From assembly GCA_030654695.1 (NCBI GenBank), contig JAURWY010000016.1, forward strand, positions 1 to 64,000: a DNA stretch of 64,000 nucleotides, read 5' to 3'. Position 1 is the first letter of the stretch. The number at the start of each line of letters is the position of its first letter. This document shows positions 42,001-51,929 of this stretch, in pieces. Below the pieces are notes generated by a model. It was given only the letters and a program-made list of their open reading frames with translations. It ran no database searches and had not been told where the DNA came from. This DNA is from Polaromonas sp. Lineage in GTDB: Bacteria > Pseudomonadota > Gammaproteobacteria > Burkholderiales > Burkholderiaceae_C. Made by a program: the position numbers and the translations under genes.

Positions 42001-43238
42001 TCGACGCTTGGCGCAGTATGCTCAGCGCGGCCAACACGGCCAACGCGCCCGTCAGCACAGCGGCGAAAAAGCCATCCAGCTATATGCCCACTGTGCTGGC
42101 ATTACGCGCCAATGAATTGACTTTCGAAGGCTACAAACTCAACAAAGTGGTGCTCGGCGCTTCACGCGTGGCGGCTCTCTGGCGCGCCAACATGGACGCC
42201 GACGAGCTCAGTGGTTACGCCGAATTCGGCCAACCCAGCGCAGCGCCGGGCAGTGCGGGTGACCGGCTTTATGCGCGACTCTCCCGGCTGCGACTCGGCG
42301 CCAGCACCGCACGGGAAGTGGAAACGCTGCTGGAGGGTCAACCGGCGGCTATTCCGGCCCTCGACATCGTTGTGGAAGACTTTGAGCTCAAGGGCAAAAG
42401 ACTCGGCCGCCTTGAGGTCGAAGCGGTGAACCGAAGCCTGCCGTCAGTGGCCCGTGACAGCGGCGTGCGCGAATGGCGGCTGAACAAACTCAATGTCACG
42501 TCGCCGGACGCGACTTTTTCTGCCAATGGCAACTGGGCCGCCGTGACACCCTCAGCCCAGAGCCGCCGAGTACACATGAATTTCAAGCTCGACATCCGCA
42601 ACTCGGGTGATCTCTTGAATCGCCTCAACATGGACGGCTTGGTGCGCGGCGGCAAAGGCAAACTCGAAGGTCAAGTCGGCTGGCAGGGTTCACCGCTGAG
42701 TCTGGACTACCCGAGCCTAGGCGGTCAGTTCAACGTCAACGTTGAAAGCGGGCAATTCCTCAAGGCCGAACCTGGCATAGCCAAGCTGCTGGGCGTGCTC
42801 AGTTTGCAATCATTGCCGCGCCGTCTGACGCTGGATTTTCGCGATGTTTTCTCGGAGGGCTTTGCCTTTGATTTTGTGCGCGGCGACGTCACCATCGCCC
42901 AAGGTCAGGCACGCACCAACAACCTGCAAATGAAGGGCTTGAGCGCGGCGGTGTTGATGGACGGTAGCGCCGACATCGCCCGTGAAACGCAAGACTTGCG
43001 GGTCGTGGTGATCCCGGAAGTCAACGCCGGAACGGCCTCGCTGATCGCCACCGCCATCAACCCAGCCATCGGCTTAGGCACATTTTTGGCACAGATGTTT
43101 TTTCGCCAGCCCCTGACCGAGGCGGCAACGCAAGAATTTCATATCGATGGGCCTTGGAGCGATCCGCGCATCACCCGCGTTGAACGCAAACCCCCTAGCG
43201 CCACACCCGGCAAAACTACGGGAGGCAGCCCACCGTGA
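39075..43238 (+). CDS. YhdP family large AsmA-like protein
   Basis: N-terminal TM then about 1,390 aa AsmA/DUF3971-like protein; GQFLKAEPGIAKLLGVLSLQSLPRRLTLDFRDVFSEGFAFDFVRGDVTI. Confidence 0.9.
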   Translation: MDPVTPPSTLLPPHHVRLTARVSRVLLWLLVGFWLLVGLSYGLLQIWIVPRIGDFRPRLEVAASLALGVPVRIGNINAHSGGLIPSFELTEVSLLDREGRTALRLPRVVAALSPRSLWNLGLEQLVIDGAELDIRRTADGQFQIAGLDLSDTARGNTAFADWAFEQTELVLRGGVLRWTDETRDAPPLILTDVVAILRNPGKRHLMRIDATPPTSWGERFSVRAQLRQPLLSGSGSSWKTWSGQLYSEFSRADVSQLRQYISPDQFGIDVNSGQGALRVWADLAAGQITGATVDVALTDVSTRLARELQPLTLASVAGRFGGQRRVNGFSLQTEGLSFEADDGLIWPGGHVSLTHTDAEGTQSAKTELKTDQLDLATVARIAKRLPLNATTHTLLDSFAPKGRVEHLEASWFGELSAPLTLAARGRVTGLTLAPAAASASRPTRPLPGRPGIENATVDFNLTQDGGQAQVQMAQGALEFPGVFEQPRVLLNALSTDLQWKHSGAQVELQLRKLRFANADAEGQAEVRWTSADKAPTTAGQALTSHPGILDLQGSISRGDASQVHRYLPLVLAETARHYVRDAVQQGRLSEVKFKVKGDLLKLPFANPKTGDFMVTAKANNVRYAYVPQVLSATSSNATAKPWPMLDALQGELIFNRQSLEVRAAQGRVAGLDGLQLTRGSARVPNLAEPVVEVNTNIQGLLAQGLQFVNTSPVSGLLGEALKQSSANGSADYTMRLLLPLSNLDKSTLQGTLVLPGNDVQFATNTPVLGRLKGTLTFTENSFRVNQAQARMFGGDIRFEGGMQAGATTTNTGRSTTVEAVEAPILFRGQGTISAQGLQQARELGLVASLAEHASGSTAYSASLGFRRGNAELSVSSSLQGMALNLPAPMRKLPGVTLPLQFDQTLLRESLAPGKTLQDQLTLTLGKLASVRYVRDLSGTEPRVLRGSIAVGLEAGESAAQPANEVAANVNFLHADVDAWRSMLSAANTANAPVSTAAKKPSSYMPTVLALRANELTFEGYKLNKVVLGASRVAALWRANMDADELSGYAEFGQPSAAPGSAGDRLYARLSRLRLGASTAREVETLLEGQPAAIPALDIVVEDFELKGKRLGRLEVEAVNRSLPSVARDSGVREWRLNKLNVTSPDATFSANGNWAAVTPSAQSRRVHMNFKLDIRNSGDLLNRLNMDGLVRGGKGKLEGQVGWQGSPLSLDYPSLGGQFNVNVESGQFLKAEPGIAKLLGVLSLQSLPRRLTLDFRDVFSEGFAFDFVRGDVTIAQGQARTNNLQMKGLSAAVLMDGSADIARETQDLRVVVIPEVNAGTASLIATAINPAIGLGTFLAQMFFRQPLTEAATQEFHIDGPWSDPRITRVERKPPSATPGKTTGGSPP

Positions 43239-45376
43239 GCCTGCTGAAATTCAAACTCAGTCGCTCGGCCGCGGTGTTGGCACAAGCCGTCTGGGCCAAC
43301 CGCCACCTGTGGCGCTTGAAATGGAACCCCCGTTGGTCACTGTGGGTCATGCTGGTCGCGCTGCTGCTAAGCATGTTGAGCACGCTGATCTGGCTGGCTG
43401 GCCGCTATGAAGGCAGCCAGATTCAGACGCGCCTGGAACGCGACACCGCCGAGGTCGTGGACGATATTCTCACCGGCCTGAGACGTAACATCCAAGAGCT
43501 AGAGGCGCTGCAATCGAGTGAATCTCATGCTGAGCTCTGGCGCTTGCAAGTCAATGAGCTGCTGCGCCAACAACGCGAGATCATCCGCGTCGAATGGCGT
43601 GACACCTCGCTCGGCTTGATACAAGCGGAGAACACACCCTTCCGGCCTTTTGTGTTCAATCGCGTGAGCCGAGCCAGTTCGGCGCACAACACAGCGCAAG
43701 CTTGCGCAACGGCGGTACGCCTGAGCGCAGCAGCCTATTCCGGCAGCTACTTCATGCCGCAAAAAGACGGCCTCGGCATGGAACTGCTCGACCTCTGTAT
43801 TCCACTGATCGAGGAAGGTCAGCTGACCGGCTACACCGTGGCCACCTATTCGCTGCAAGAAATCTTGACCGAGCTGGTGAACAAGCAGCTGTCGCGCGGA
43901 CAAGGGCTGTCATTCACTGAGTCGGACGGCACGCGGCTGGCGATTGCTGGCACACCCACCCGGGGCAACCGAATTTACAGCGCGCAACAGCTGCTGGATC
44001 TGCCCGGCAACACACTGATCTTGCGCATGGACAGTTGGCGCGGCACGCCCGATTTTTTCCCGAACGTGCTGACGGCGCTGGTCAGTGCCATGGCCATCGC
44101 GCTGGTGGCCGTGCTGCTCCTGCTGGGCCGCGACATGCGCCGACGCCTGAAAGCCGAGAACGACTTGGCCGAAGCGCTGGCGTTCAGAAAAGCGATGGAG
44201 GACTCCCTCGTCACCGGCTTGCGCGCACGTGACCTGCAAGGCCGCATCACCTATGTGAACCCGGCCTTTTGTGAAATGGTTGGCGTGGACGCTAAAGAAT
44301 TGCTCAACCACAGCTTGCCCAACCCTTATTGGCCGCCCGAACTTGCCGGCGCCTACGAAGACCGACAAGCGATTCGGCTGGCCAGTGCCAACTTGCCGCG
44401 CGGCGGTCATGAATCCATCTTTATGCGGCCCGATGGCACGCGCTTTCCGGTGCTCATCATCGAAGCACCGCTGATCAATGCCACCGGCAAACACACCGGC
44501 TGGATGAGCGCCATCCTCGACATCAGTGAGCAGCGCCGGGTCGAAGAAGTCTCGCGCACCAGCCAAGACCGGCTGCAAGCCACTGCCCGGCTGGCGATGG
44601 TTGGCGAGATGGCCTCGCTGCTCAGTCACGAGCTGAATCAACCGCTGGCCGCTATCTCTAGTTATGCCACCGGCTCGCTGAACTTGCTCGGGGACGCACG
44701 CGGCACCGAGGCCACGCTGGGTACCGATCTGCGGCTGGCGTTCAAGCGCATCAGCGAGCAAGCCGAGCGCGCTGGCAAAGTCATCAAAAGCGTGCACGAC
44801 TTTGTGCGCCGACGGGACCAAGTGCGCGAACGTGTGTCGCCCCGCTCACTGCTCGACGCCATCATGCCACTGGTCAGTCTGCAGGCCCGAAAACTGTCCG
44901 TGCGCTTGATGATCGACATCGACCCGGCCTGTCACGTTGTGCTCTGTGACCGCACCATGGTCGAGCAAGTGCTGCTGAACATGGCCCGCAACGGCATGCA
45001 GGCGATGCAAGCTGAGTCCAAAAAAACACACGCCCATGAACGTGTGTTGACGCTGCGCGTGAAACCCGCAGCCGCCAGCGAAGCCAATCGCTGGGTCGAA
45101 TTTTCGGTGATAGATCAAGGCGTCGGTATTTCTGCGGAAGTCGCCGAAAAACTCTTCACGCCATTCTTCACGACCCGCGCCGAAGGCATGGGCCTAGGCT
45201 TGAGTCTGTGCCGCACGGTGATTGAACAGCACGGTGGCTACCTGGGCCACGAACCCGCTAAACCACGCGGTACGATTTTCAAATTCACCCTGCCCTCCGG
45301 CCCGATACCGGGCTGCCCGGCGCCGTCGATCACAGCGTTCCAAACCACCCCAGATGCCAGCGAGTTCTTGACATGA
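43235..45376 (+). CDS. PAS-domain sensor histidine kinase
   Basis: Two TMs; PAS DLQGRITYVNPAFCEMVGVDAKELL; H-box MASLLSHELNQPLAAISSYATG; GMGLGLSLCRTVIEQHGG. Confidence 0.92.
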   Translation: MSLLKFKLSRSAAVLAQAVWANRHLWRLKWNPRWSLWVMLVALLLSMLSTLIWLAGRYEGSQIQTRLERDTAEVVDDILTGLRRNIQELEALQSSESHAELWRLQVNELLRQQREIIRVEWRDTSLGLIQAENTPFRPFVFNRVSRASSAHNTAQACATAVRLSAAAYSGSYFMPQKDGLGMELLDLCIPLIEEGQLTGYTVATYSLQEILTELVNKQLSRGQGLSFTESDGTRLAIAGTPTRGNRIYSAQQLLDLPGNTLILRMDSWRGTPDFFPNVLTALVSAMAIALVAVLLLLGRDMRRRLKAENDLAEALAFRKAMEDSLVTGLRARDLQGRITYVNPAFCEMVGVDAKELLNHSLPNPYWPPELAGAYEDRQAIRLASANLPRGGHESIFMRPDGTRFPVLIIEAPLINATGKHTGWMSAILDISEQRRVEEVSRTSQDRLQATARLAMVGEMASLLSHELNQPLAAISSYATGSLNLLGDARGTEATLGTDLRLAFKRISEQAERAGKVIKSVHDFVRRRDQVRERVSPRSLLDAIMPLVSLQARKLSVRLMIDIDPACHVVLCDRTMVEQVLLNMARNGMQAMQAESKKTHAHERVLTLRVKPAAASEANRWVEFSVIDQGVGISAEVAEKLFTPFFTTRAEGMGLGLSLCRTVIEQHGGYLGHEPAKPRGTIFKFTLPSGPIPGCPAPSITAFQTTPDASEFLT

Positions 45377-45999
45377 AAACCAGCCCCCATGCCACCGTTT
45401 ATATCGTTGACGATGATGCCGGCGTGCGCGAAGCACTGGCTTGGCTGCTGCGGTCGCGGCGCTTGGTCAGCGAGTGTTTTGACAGCGCTGAAGCCTTTGA
45501 TGCGCACATCTCCGCCATCAGCCGGATTCGTGAGCCCTCGTGCGTGTTGCTCGACGTGCGCATGGCCGGACTGAGTGGTTTGGCAATGTTTGAAAAGCTC
45601 ATCACCTACGGCCTGTTGCCAACGCTGCCGGTGATTTTTTTGACCGGTCATGCGGATGTGCCGACGGCGGTCGATGCGGTCAAACGCGGTGCTTTTGATT
45701 TTTACGAAAAACCGTTTTCAGACAACGCCCTGGTCGACCGCATCGTCGAGGCATTGGCGCTGTCCGCCGAGGGCTTGGCCCTGCACAACCAGTCGACCGG
45801 CTTGCAAGCCCGGCTCGAGGGCCTGACGGAGCGCGAACGCGTTGTCATGCGCTTGGTGGTGGGCGGCTTGCCTAACAAGCTGGTGGCCGATCAACTCGAC
45901 ATCAGCGTGCGCACGGTAGAAGTGCACCGCGCCCGCGTGTTTGACAAAATGGGGGTCAAGTCGGCCGTCGAGTTGGCCAACCTGATGCGCCATGTTTAA
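45373..45999 (+). CDS. FixJ/LuxR-type response regulator
   Basis: Receiver YIVDDDAGVREALAWLLRS...CVLLDVRMAG...PVIFLTGHADVPTAVDAVKRGAFDFYEKPF; LuxR HTH TERERVVMRLVVGGLPNKLVADQLDISVRTVEVHRARVFDKM. Confidence 0.94.
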   Translation: MKTSPHATVYIVDDDAGVREALAWLLRSRRLVSECFDSAEAFDAHISAISRIREPSCVLLDVRMAGLSGLAMFEKLITYGLLPTLPVIFLTGHADVPTAVDAVKRGAFDFYEKPFSDNALVDRIVEALALSAEGLALHNQSTGLQARLEGLTERERVVMRLVVGGLPNKLVADQLDISVRTVEVHRARVFDKMGVKSAVELANLMRHV

Positions 46000-46145
46000 T
46001 CGCCAGCTTTGTCTTTCGTTGGCTTTTTCTCAACCTCCTCATCGGGTTTGATCTCGCCGCCCTGTCGCCCTGAAAACATGGTCCACCACACAATGAACAC
46101 CAGTATCAGCAAGGCCGCGAGGGCTTCGAGTAGCAACAAAATCAT
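45996..46145 (-). CDS. 49-aa predicted single-TM membrane protein, unknown function
   Basis: MILLLLEALAALLILVFIVWWTMFSGRQGGEIKPDEEVEKKPTKDKAGD: TM segment plus charged tail. Confidence 0.6.
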   Translation of the reverse strand: MILLLLEALAALLILVFIVWWTMFSGRQGGEIKPDEEVEKKPTKDKAGD

Positions 46146-47316
46146 GGCAGTTTTTTTCCAGTTCACAAAGAGATTTTTGATTATCGGCGGCGCGCTCTGG
46201 CTCAGCGCTTGCGCCGTCAAAACCCCGTTGCCGGCATGGCCAGCGCCTGGGCAAAGCAGCGTGCCGCCTGCGGCGGTCAGCCAGCCGGCTTCGCCGGTCT
46301 CTGCGCCCGATGCTTCTGGCACACGGATTCAAGGCAAAAGCCGCTGGGTGCCGGTGCGCTGGACTGATTTACCTGGCTTTGAGAACGACACCTTGTTTGA
46401 AGCGTGGAATGCCTGGATCAAAAGCTGTGAGCGCCCCGGACCGACCTTTGCGCCACTGTGCCCCGATATTCGTCGCCTGAGCATTGCCAGCATGGAAGAT
46501 CAACGCGCCTGGATGATGTCGCGCCTGCAGCCCTACCGCGTCGAATCGCTGAGTGGTGCGGCCGATGGCTTGCTGACGAGTTATTACGAGCCGGTGTTTC
46601 GCGCCAGCAGGCAAGCCACTGCCAGCTACGCTGTGCCGTTGTACCAACCGCCGGTGGGTTTGGCCAGCCGCAAACCGTGGTTCAGCCGGCAAGACATTGA
46701 AACCCTGCCAGAAGCAAAAGCGGCCTTGCAGGGGCGCGAGATCGCCTGGCTGGAAGACCCTATAGACGCGATGCTGCTGCACATTCAGGGCTCGGGCCGT
46801 TTGCGCCTGACCGAAGCTGACGGCAGCCAACGCACGGTGCGGGTGGCCTTCGCCGGCACCAACGAGCAGCCCTATCGCAGCATCAACCAGTGGCTGCTGG
46901 AGCAAGGCGTGAGCAAGATCAACCCTTGGCCCGACGCCACCAAGGCTTGGGCCGCGCAAAATCCGCAGCGTGTGTCGCAACTGCTGTGGAGCAATCCGCG
47001 CTACATCTTTTTCAGGGAAGAGGCCCTGCCCGAGCAGGACGTTGGTTTTGGCCCGCGCGGTGCGCAAGGCGTGCAGCTGACAGCCGGTCGCTCGATTGCC
47101 GTGGACCGGCAAAGCATTCCCTACGGCACGCCAGTCTGGCTGACCTCCAACGGCCCGTCCGTGCAATTGCAAAAATTGGTGCTGGCGCAAGACACTGGTA
47201 GCGCGATCGTGGGCGCAGTGCGGGCCGACTACTTTGCCGGCACCGGCGCTGAAGCCGGCGCGCTGGCCAGCAAAGTCAACCAAGCCCTCAAACTCTGGGT
47301 GCTGTGGCCGCGCTGA
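46144..47316 (+). CDS. mltA: Membrane-bound lytic murein transglycosylase A (lipoprotein)
   Basis: Lipobox LSAC; MltA/3D domain: GLLTSYYEPVFRASRQATASYAVPLYQPP, HIQGSGRLRLTEADGSQRTVRVAFAGTNEQPYRSI, QDTGSAIVGAVRADYFAGTGAEAG. Confidence 0.93.
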   Translation: MAVFFQFTKRFLIIGGALWLSACAVKTPLPAWPAPGQSSVPPAAVSQPASPVSAPDASGTRIQGKSRWVPVRWTDLPGFENDTLFEAWNAWIKSCERPGPTFAPLCPDIRRLSIASMEDQRAWMMSRLQPYRVESLSGAADGLLTSYYEPVFRASRQATASYAVPLYQPPVGLASRKPWFSRQDIETLPEAKAALQGREIAWLEDPIDAMLLHIQGSGRLRLTEADGSQRTVRVAFAGTNEQPYRSINQWLLEQGVSKINPWPDATKAWAAQNPQRVSQLLWSNPRYIFFREEALPEQDVGFGPRGAQGVQLTAGRSIAVDRQSIPYGTPVWLTSNGPSVQLQKLVLAQDTGSAIVGAVRADYFAGTGAEAGALASKVNQALKLWVLWPR

Positions 47317-47350
47317 GCGGCGCCCCCATCCAACACCCACGAAAGCCAGC

Positions 47351-47596
47351 ATGCCCGCCACCGAACTCACCGTCACCTCTGCAGGCAAAGTGGGGGACAA
47401 AGAATTGCTGATCCCGACTGGCGTCGAAGGACCCCTGTTGCCGCACATTCAGGACTGGGTCACCGCCAAGCGCACTGCCCGCATTCAGGTGAAAGATGTG
47501 AGCAATGCTTTTCTGGTCAAAGGCATCAAACAGTGGTCTATTTTCGAAGAGAAAAAGGGCTCAAAAACAGTGCGGACGGTGTTCAAGATCACGTAG
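47351..47596 (+). CDS. Conserved-looking small protein, unknown function
   Basis: 81 aa MPATELTVTSAGKVGDKELLIPTGVEGPLLPHIQDWVTAKRTARIQVKDVSNAFLVKGIKQWSIFEEKKGSKTVRTVFKIT, immediately downstream of mltA. Confidence 0.65.
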   Translation: MPATELTVTSAGKVGDKELLIPTGVEGPLLPHIQDWVTAKRTARIQVKDVSNAFLVKGIKQWSIFEEKKGSKTVRTVFKIT

Positions 47597-47641
47597 TGAA
47601 CCCCAACGCACCGCCGCACCGTTGCAGTCACCCCTTGGGTA

Positions 47642-48616
47642 TCAATTGATCTTGATGTTGGCCTTCTCGATCAGTTGTTTGTACTTCGCAGACTCCTGCT
47701 TGACGTAAGTGTCGAACTGCTGGTTCGTTGTATTGGAAAAAATATAGGCCTGCGCGCCAAGGCTTTGCACCACCTGCGGTGACTGCATGGCGGTGTTGAT
47801 TTCGGCATTCAAACGGGTCGCCAATTCAGCGGGCATTTTGGCCGGGGCCCAAATGCCATACCAAGACACCATTTCGAAGTTTGGCAAACCAGATTCGGCC
47901 ACGGTTGGCACGTCAGGCAATGACGGCAAGCGTTTAGCAGTCGTCACCGCCAGCGCGTGTGCCTTGCCAGATTTGATGTGCTGCATCAGCGACGGTACCG
48001 CATCAATCATGCCGCTGATATGTCCGCCAAGCACGTCAATGACGGCTGGCGCGGTGCCCTTGTAAGGGACGATCTGAATGTCAATTTTTGACTCGTATCG
48101 AATCGCTTCTTCAGCCAAGTGACTGGCGGAGCCAAAGGCAGGGGTGCCGAGGGTGTATTTTTTAGGCTCTGCTTTCGCCGCCTTGATGAACTCACCCAGA
48201 TTTTTAATTGGCAGACCAGGATAGGTCAACATCACCAGCGGCACTGAGCCCAGATTGGCAATCGGCGTGAAATCTTTCTCGCGATCATAAGGCTGGCCCT
48301 TGATCAACAGCGCAGACGCAACAAAGGTGGACGCCTGCATCAGCAGCGTGTAGCCGTCGGCCGGTGCTTTGGCCACCAAGTCACTGCCGATAGCGCCGTT
48401 GGCGCCGGCCCGGTTTTCAACGATGAACGGCTGACCCAATTGCTCTGTCAACCTGACGGCCAGCGTCCGCGCCACAAAGTCAACTGTGCCGCCTGGTGGG
48501 TAAGGCACGATGATTCGCACGGGCTTGGATGGAAAAGCTTGGCCAAAAGCCACCGATGTCATGGCAGAAAGACCCAGCACAAAAGCGCCGAGTAGGGTTC
48601 GTCTAGTGGTTGTCAT
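47642..48616 (-). CDS. Bug-type substrate-binding protein
   Basis: Signal peptide; FPSKPVRIIVPYPPGGTVDFVARTLAVRLTEQLGQPFIVENRAGANGAIGSDLVAKAPADGYT. Confidence 0.94.
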   Translation of the reverse strand: MTTTRRTLLGAFVLGLSAMTSVAFGQAFPSKPVRIIVPYPPGGTVDFVARTLAVRLTEQLGQPFIVENRAGANGAIGSDLVAKAPADGYTLLMQASTFVASALLIKGQPYDREKDFTPIANLGSVPLVMLTYPGLPIKNLGEFIKAAKAEPKKYTLGTPAFGSASHLAEEAIRYESKIDIQIVPYKGTAPAVIDVLGGHISGMIDAVPSLMQHIKSGKAHALAVTTAKRLPSLPDVPTVAESGLPNFEMVSWYGIWAPAKMPAELATRLNAEINTAMQSPQVVQSLGAQAYIFSNTTNQQFDTYVKQESAKYKQLIEKANIKIN

Positions 48617-48643
48617 GGTTGTCTCCTTTTATCAATAAATGAC

Positions 48644-49744
<1,101 letters not shown>

Positions 49745-49746
49745 GG

Positions 49747-50145
49747 TCAATCTCCCGATCCGTGCAGCTTGGCAAACGACGACAGCGTGCGACCCAGCCG
49801 CTTCAGCAAACCAGAACTCACCTCTGGCGAAGGCTGCACAGTGCCGCCCTCGTCGATGAGCCCCTTGAGCAAGCACGACAAACTCCACAATTGCGTGTCT
49901 TCCATGAAGGCCTGCGCCCGCAAGAAAGCAATCACTTCGACGCGCTTGTTTCGCTCGGCCTCGCCCAACAAATAGTCGGCAATGTCTTGCTCAAAATCTT
50001 CCAGCAGCAAGGTCACGCCACCCGCCCCGCAGGCGCAACCTGCCGCCATGGAAATATGCTGGCGCGACAGCGTCTCCCACAGGCTGAGCAGGTGACGCGC
50101 CTCGGCGCGCAGGTCGGTGTCTGTCGCTGGAAGTTCAGCCATCAA
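49747..50145 (-). CDS. Unknown protein with CxC motif (CACGAG), in operon with hyuB and cobW
   Basis: MMAELPATDTDLRAEARHLLSLWETLSRQHISMAAGCACGAGGVTLLLEDFEQDIADYLLGEAERNKRVEVIAFLRAQAFMED...; 4-nt overlap with the upstream hyuB stop. Confidence 0.7.
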   Translation of the reverse strand: MMAELPATDTDLRAEARHLLSLWETLSRQHISMAAGCACGAGGVTLLLEDFEQDIADYLLGEAERNKRVEVIAFLRAQAFMEDTQLWSLSCLLKGLIDEGGTVQPSPEVSSGLLKRLGRTLSSFAKLHGSGD

Positions 50146-51929
50146 GCCTGTCCTAGGCTTTGGCGCAAACTGGTTGTCGCCGGTGCGTCCACTTCACCGG
50201 CCGGCGTCAACGCGACGCCGTAGACCTTGTGCGCGACATCGGCACTCACATAGCCTTCGCGCACGTCATGCGCAACGAGATCAGGGCTACGCTCAACCGG
50301 CAAACCGAATCCGCCGCCGCCGCCGGACTGCATTTTGTAAGCATCACCCCGCGCCAGCCGCACATTGAAAATCTTGGCGTTGGGCATGCTGCTGTCCCAC
50401 TCGCCTTTCTTGCGGATGGCGATGCCGTTGCCGGCCGCTTCGCCGCCGCCCTCCAACCCCCAAGGTTTGCAGTGCACGCGGTCAATCCGCGTCGTGACTG
50501 AAAACGGTGACAGCGCCTGCACCACCATCTCAGCGCCTAAACCGCCGCGTTGGCGACCGGCGCCACTGCTGTCTTCACGGATGGAGTAGCTCTCGACCAA
50601 AACCGGGTACTTGGACTCCAGCTGCTCCGTCGGGCTGTTGTGGGTATCGCCATCGTTGATGCAGACGGTGACAGACACGCCGTCTTCTTTCGACTTCGCG
50701 CCCCAACCGCCACCCAGTGGGCCGATGCCGACAATAAACAGGCGACCATCTTCAGGGGAAATGCCGTGGATATTCGGAAACACCAAGTCGGCATGGTGCG
50801 CGGCAATTGAGCGGTCTGGAATGGCCGGTGCCAGCGCCTTGAAGATGGTGTCGATCACCGTCATCGGGATGGTCATCCAGACCCGCATCGGAAAGGGCCG
50901 CTCGGCACTGACGACCGTGCCCATCGGCATGATGACTTTCAACGGACGGAAGCTGCCGTCGTTGACCGGGTAGTCTGTCGGCGTGGTCAAGCACTTGTAG
51001 GCGACCTGTGCGCAGGCAATGCCGGTGGTGAAGCCCGAGTTGTAAAAGCCCCGCACTTGCCGGCTGACTTCTGACAGATCAATCGTCATCTCGTCGCCCT
51101 TGACGATGACTTTGACGCGAATGGGAATGCGTTGCCCGACGTCCAAGCCATCGTCATCCATGAATGACTCGGCCTCATACGTGCCATCCGGAATCGTCAC
51201 GGTGTTGGCGCGGGCCACGGCTTCAGAGTGGTCCATGATCTGCACGATAGAGCCCTGCACCGCCGGCCAGCCATAACGCTGCACCAACTCACTGAAACGG
51301 CGCTCGCCGGTCGTGATCGCCGTGATCTGCGCGCGCAGGTCGCCCATGGCGCGGTCGGCCAAGCGAACGTTCATCGCGATGATGTCCACCAAGTCTTGGT
51401 TGACAACACCGGCCTTGCGGTATTTGACGATCGGAATCTGGATGCCTTCGGAGTAAATGTCCGTCGTCACATTGCCCAGCGTCCCGCCGACGTCCAACCA
51501 ATGCGCCATGCAGCAAGTGAAAGCAATCAACTCGCCCTCGTGGAACACCGGCATGGTGAAGGTGAAGTGATTCAAATGGCTGCCCGTGGTGTAGGCGTCA
51601 TTGGTGACCAAGATGTCACCGGGGTGAATATTTTCCAGCCCAAAATGCCTGATCTTGGCCTTGACGGTTTCCGACATGCCGCGAATGAACATGGGCAAGC
51701 CCAAGCCAATCGACACGGTATCGCCTTCAATCGTGAACAGGCCGACGGTGAAGTCCAGCGCCTCGTAAATGATCAGGTTGTAGGCGGTGCGGGTGAGGTT
51801 GGTCTTCATCTCCTCCGTGACCGCAAAGAGACCGTTTCGGATGATCTCCACGGTGACCGCATCAACCGATGCAGCGTTGGCCGCACTGGCTGCGTTTGAA
51901 ACGCGGGTGGTGATGGTCGGTGCGGTCAT
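50142..51929 (-). CDS. Hydantoinase B/oxoprolinase family protein
   Basis: VDAVTVEIIRNGLFAVTEEMKTNLTRTAYNLIIYEALDFTVGLF; HPGDILVTNDAYTTGSHLNHFT; GGGGFGLPVERSPDLVAHDVREGYVS. Confidence 0.94.
   Translation of the reverse strand: MTAPTITTRVSNAASAANAASVDAVTVEIIRNGLFAVTEEMKTNLTRTAYNLIIYEALDFTVGLFTIEGDTVSIGLGLPMFIRGMSETVKAKIRHFGLENIHPGDILVTNDAYTTGSHLNHFTFTMPVFHEGELIAFTCCMAHWLDVGGTLGNVTTDIYSEGIQIPIVKYRKAGVVNQDLVDIIAMNVRLADRAMGDLRAQITAITTGERRFSELVQRYGWPAVQGSIVQIMDHSEAVARANTVTIPDGTYEAESFMDDDGLDVGQRIPIRVKVIVKGDEMTIDLSEVSRQVRGFYNSGFTTGIACAQVAYKCLTTPTDYPVNDGSFRPLKVIMPMGTVVSAERPFPMRVWMTIPMTVIDTIFKALAPAIPDRSIAAHHADLVFPNIHGISPEDGRLFIVGIGPLGGGWGAKSKEDGVSVTVCINDGDTHNSPTEQLESKYPVLVESYSIREDSSGAGRQRGGLGAEMVVQALSPFSVTTRIDRVHCKPWGLEGGGEAAGNGIAIRKKGEWDSSMPNAKIFNVRLARGDAYKMQSGGGGGFGLPVERSPDLVAHDVREGYVSADVAHKVYGVALTPAGEVDAPATTSLRQSLGQA

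Noticed and set aside
46369-47448. 359-aa minus-strand ORF antisense to mltA
   Set aside because: Shadow ORF opposite a well-supported MltA
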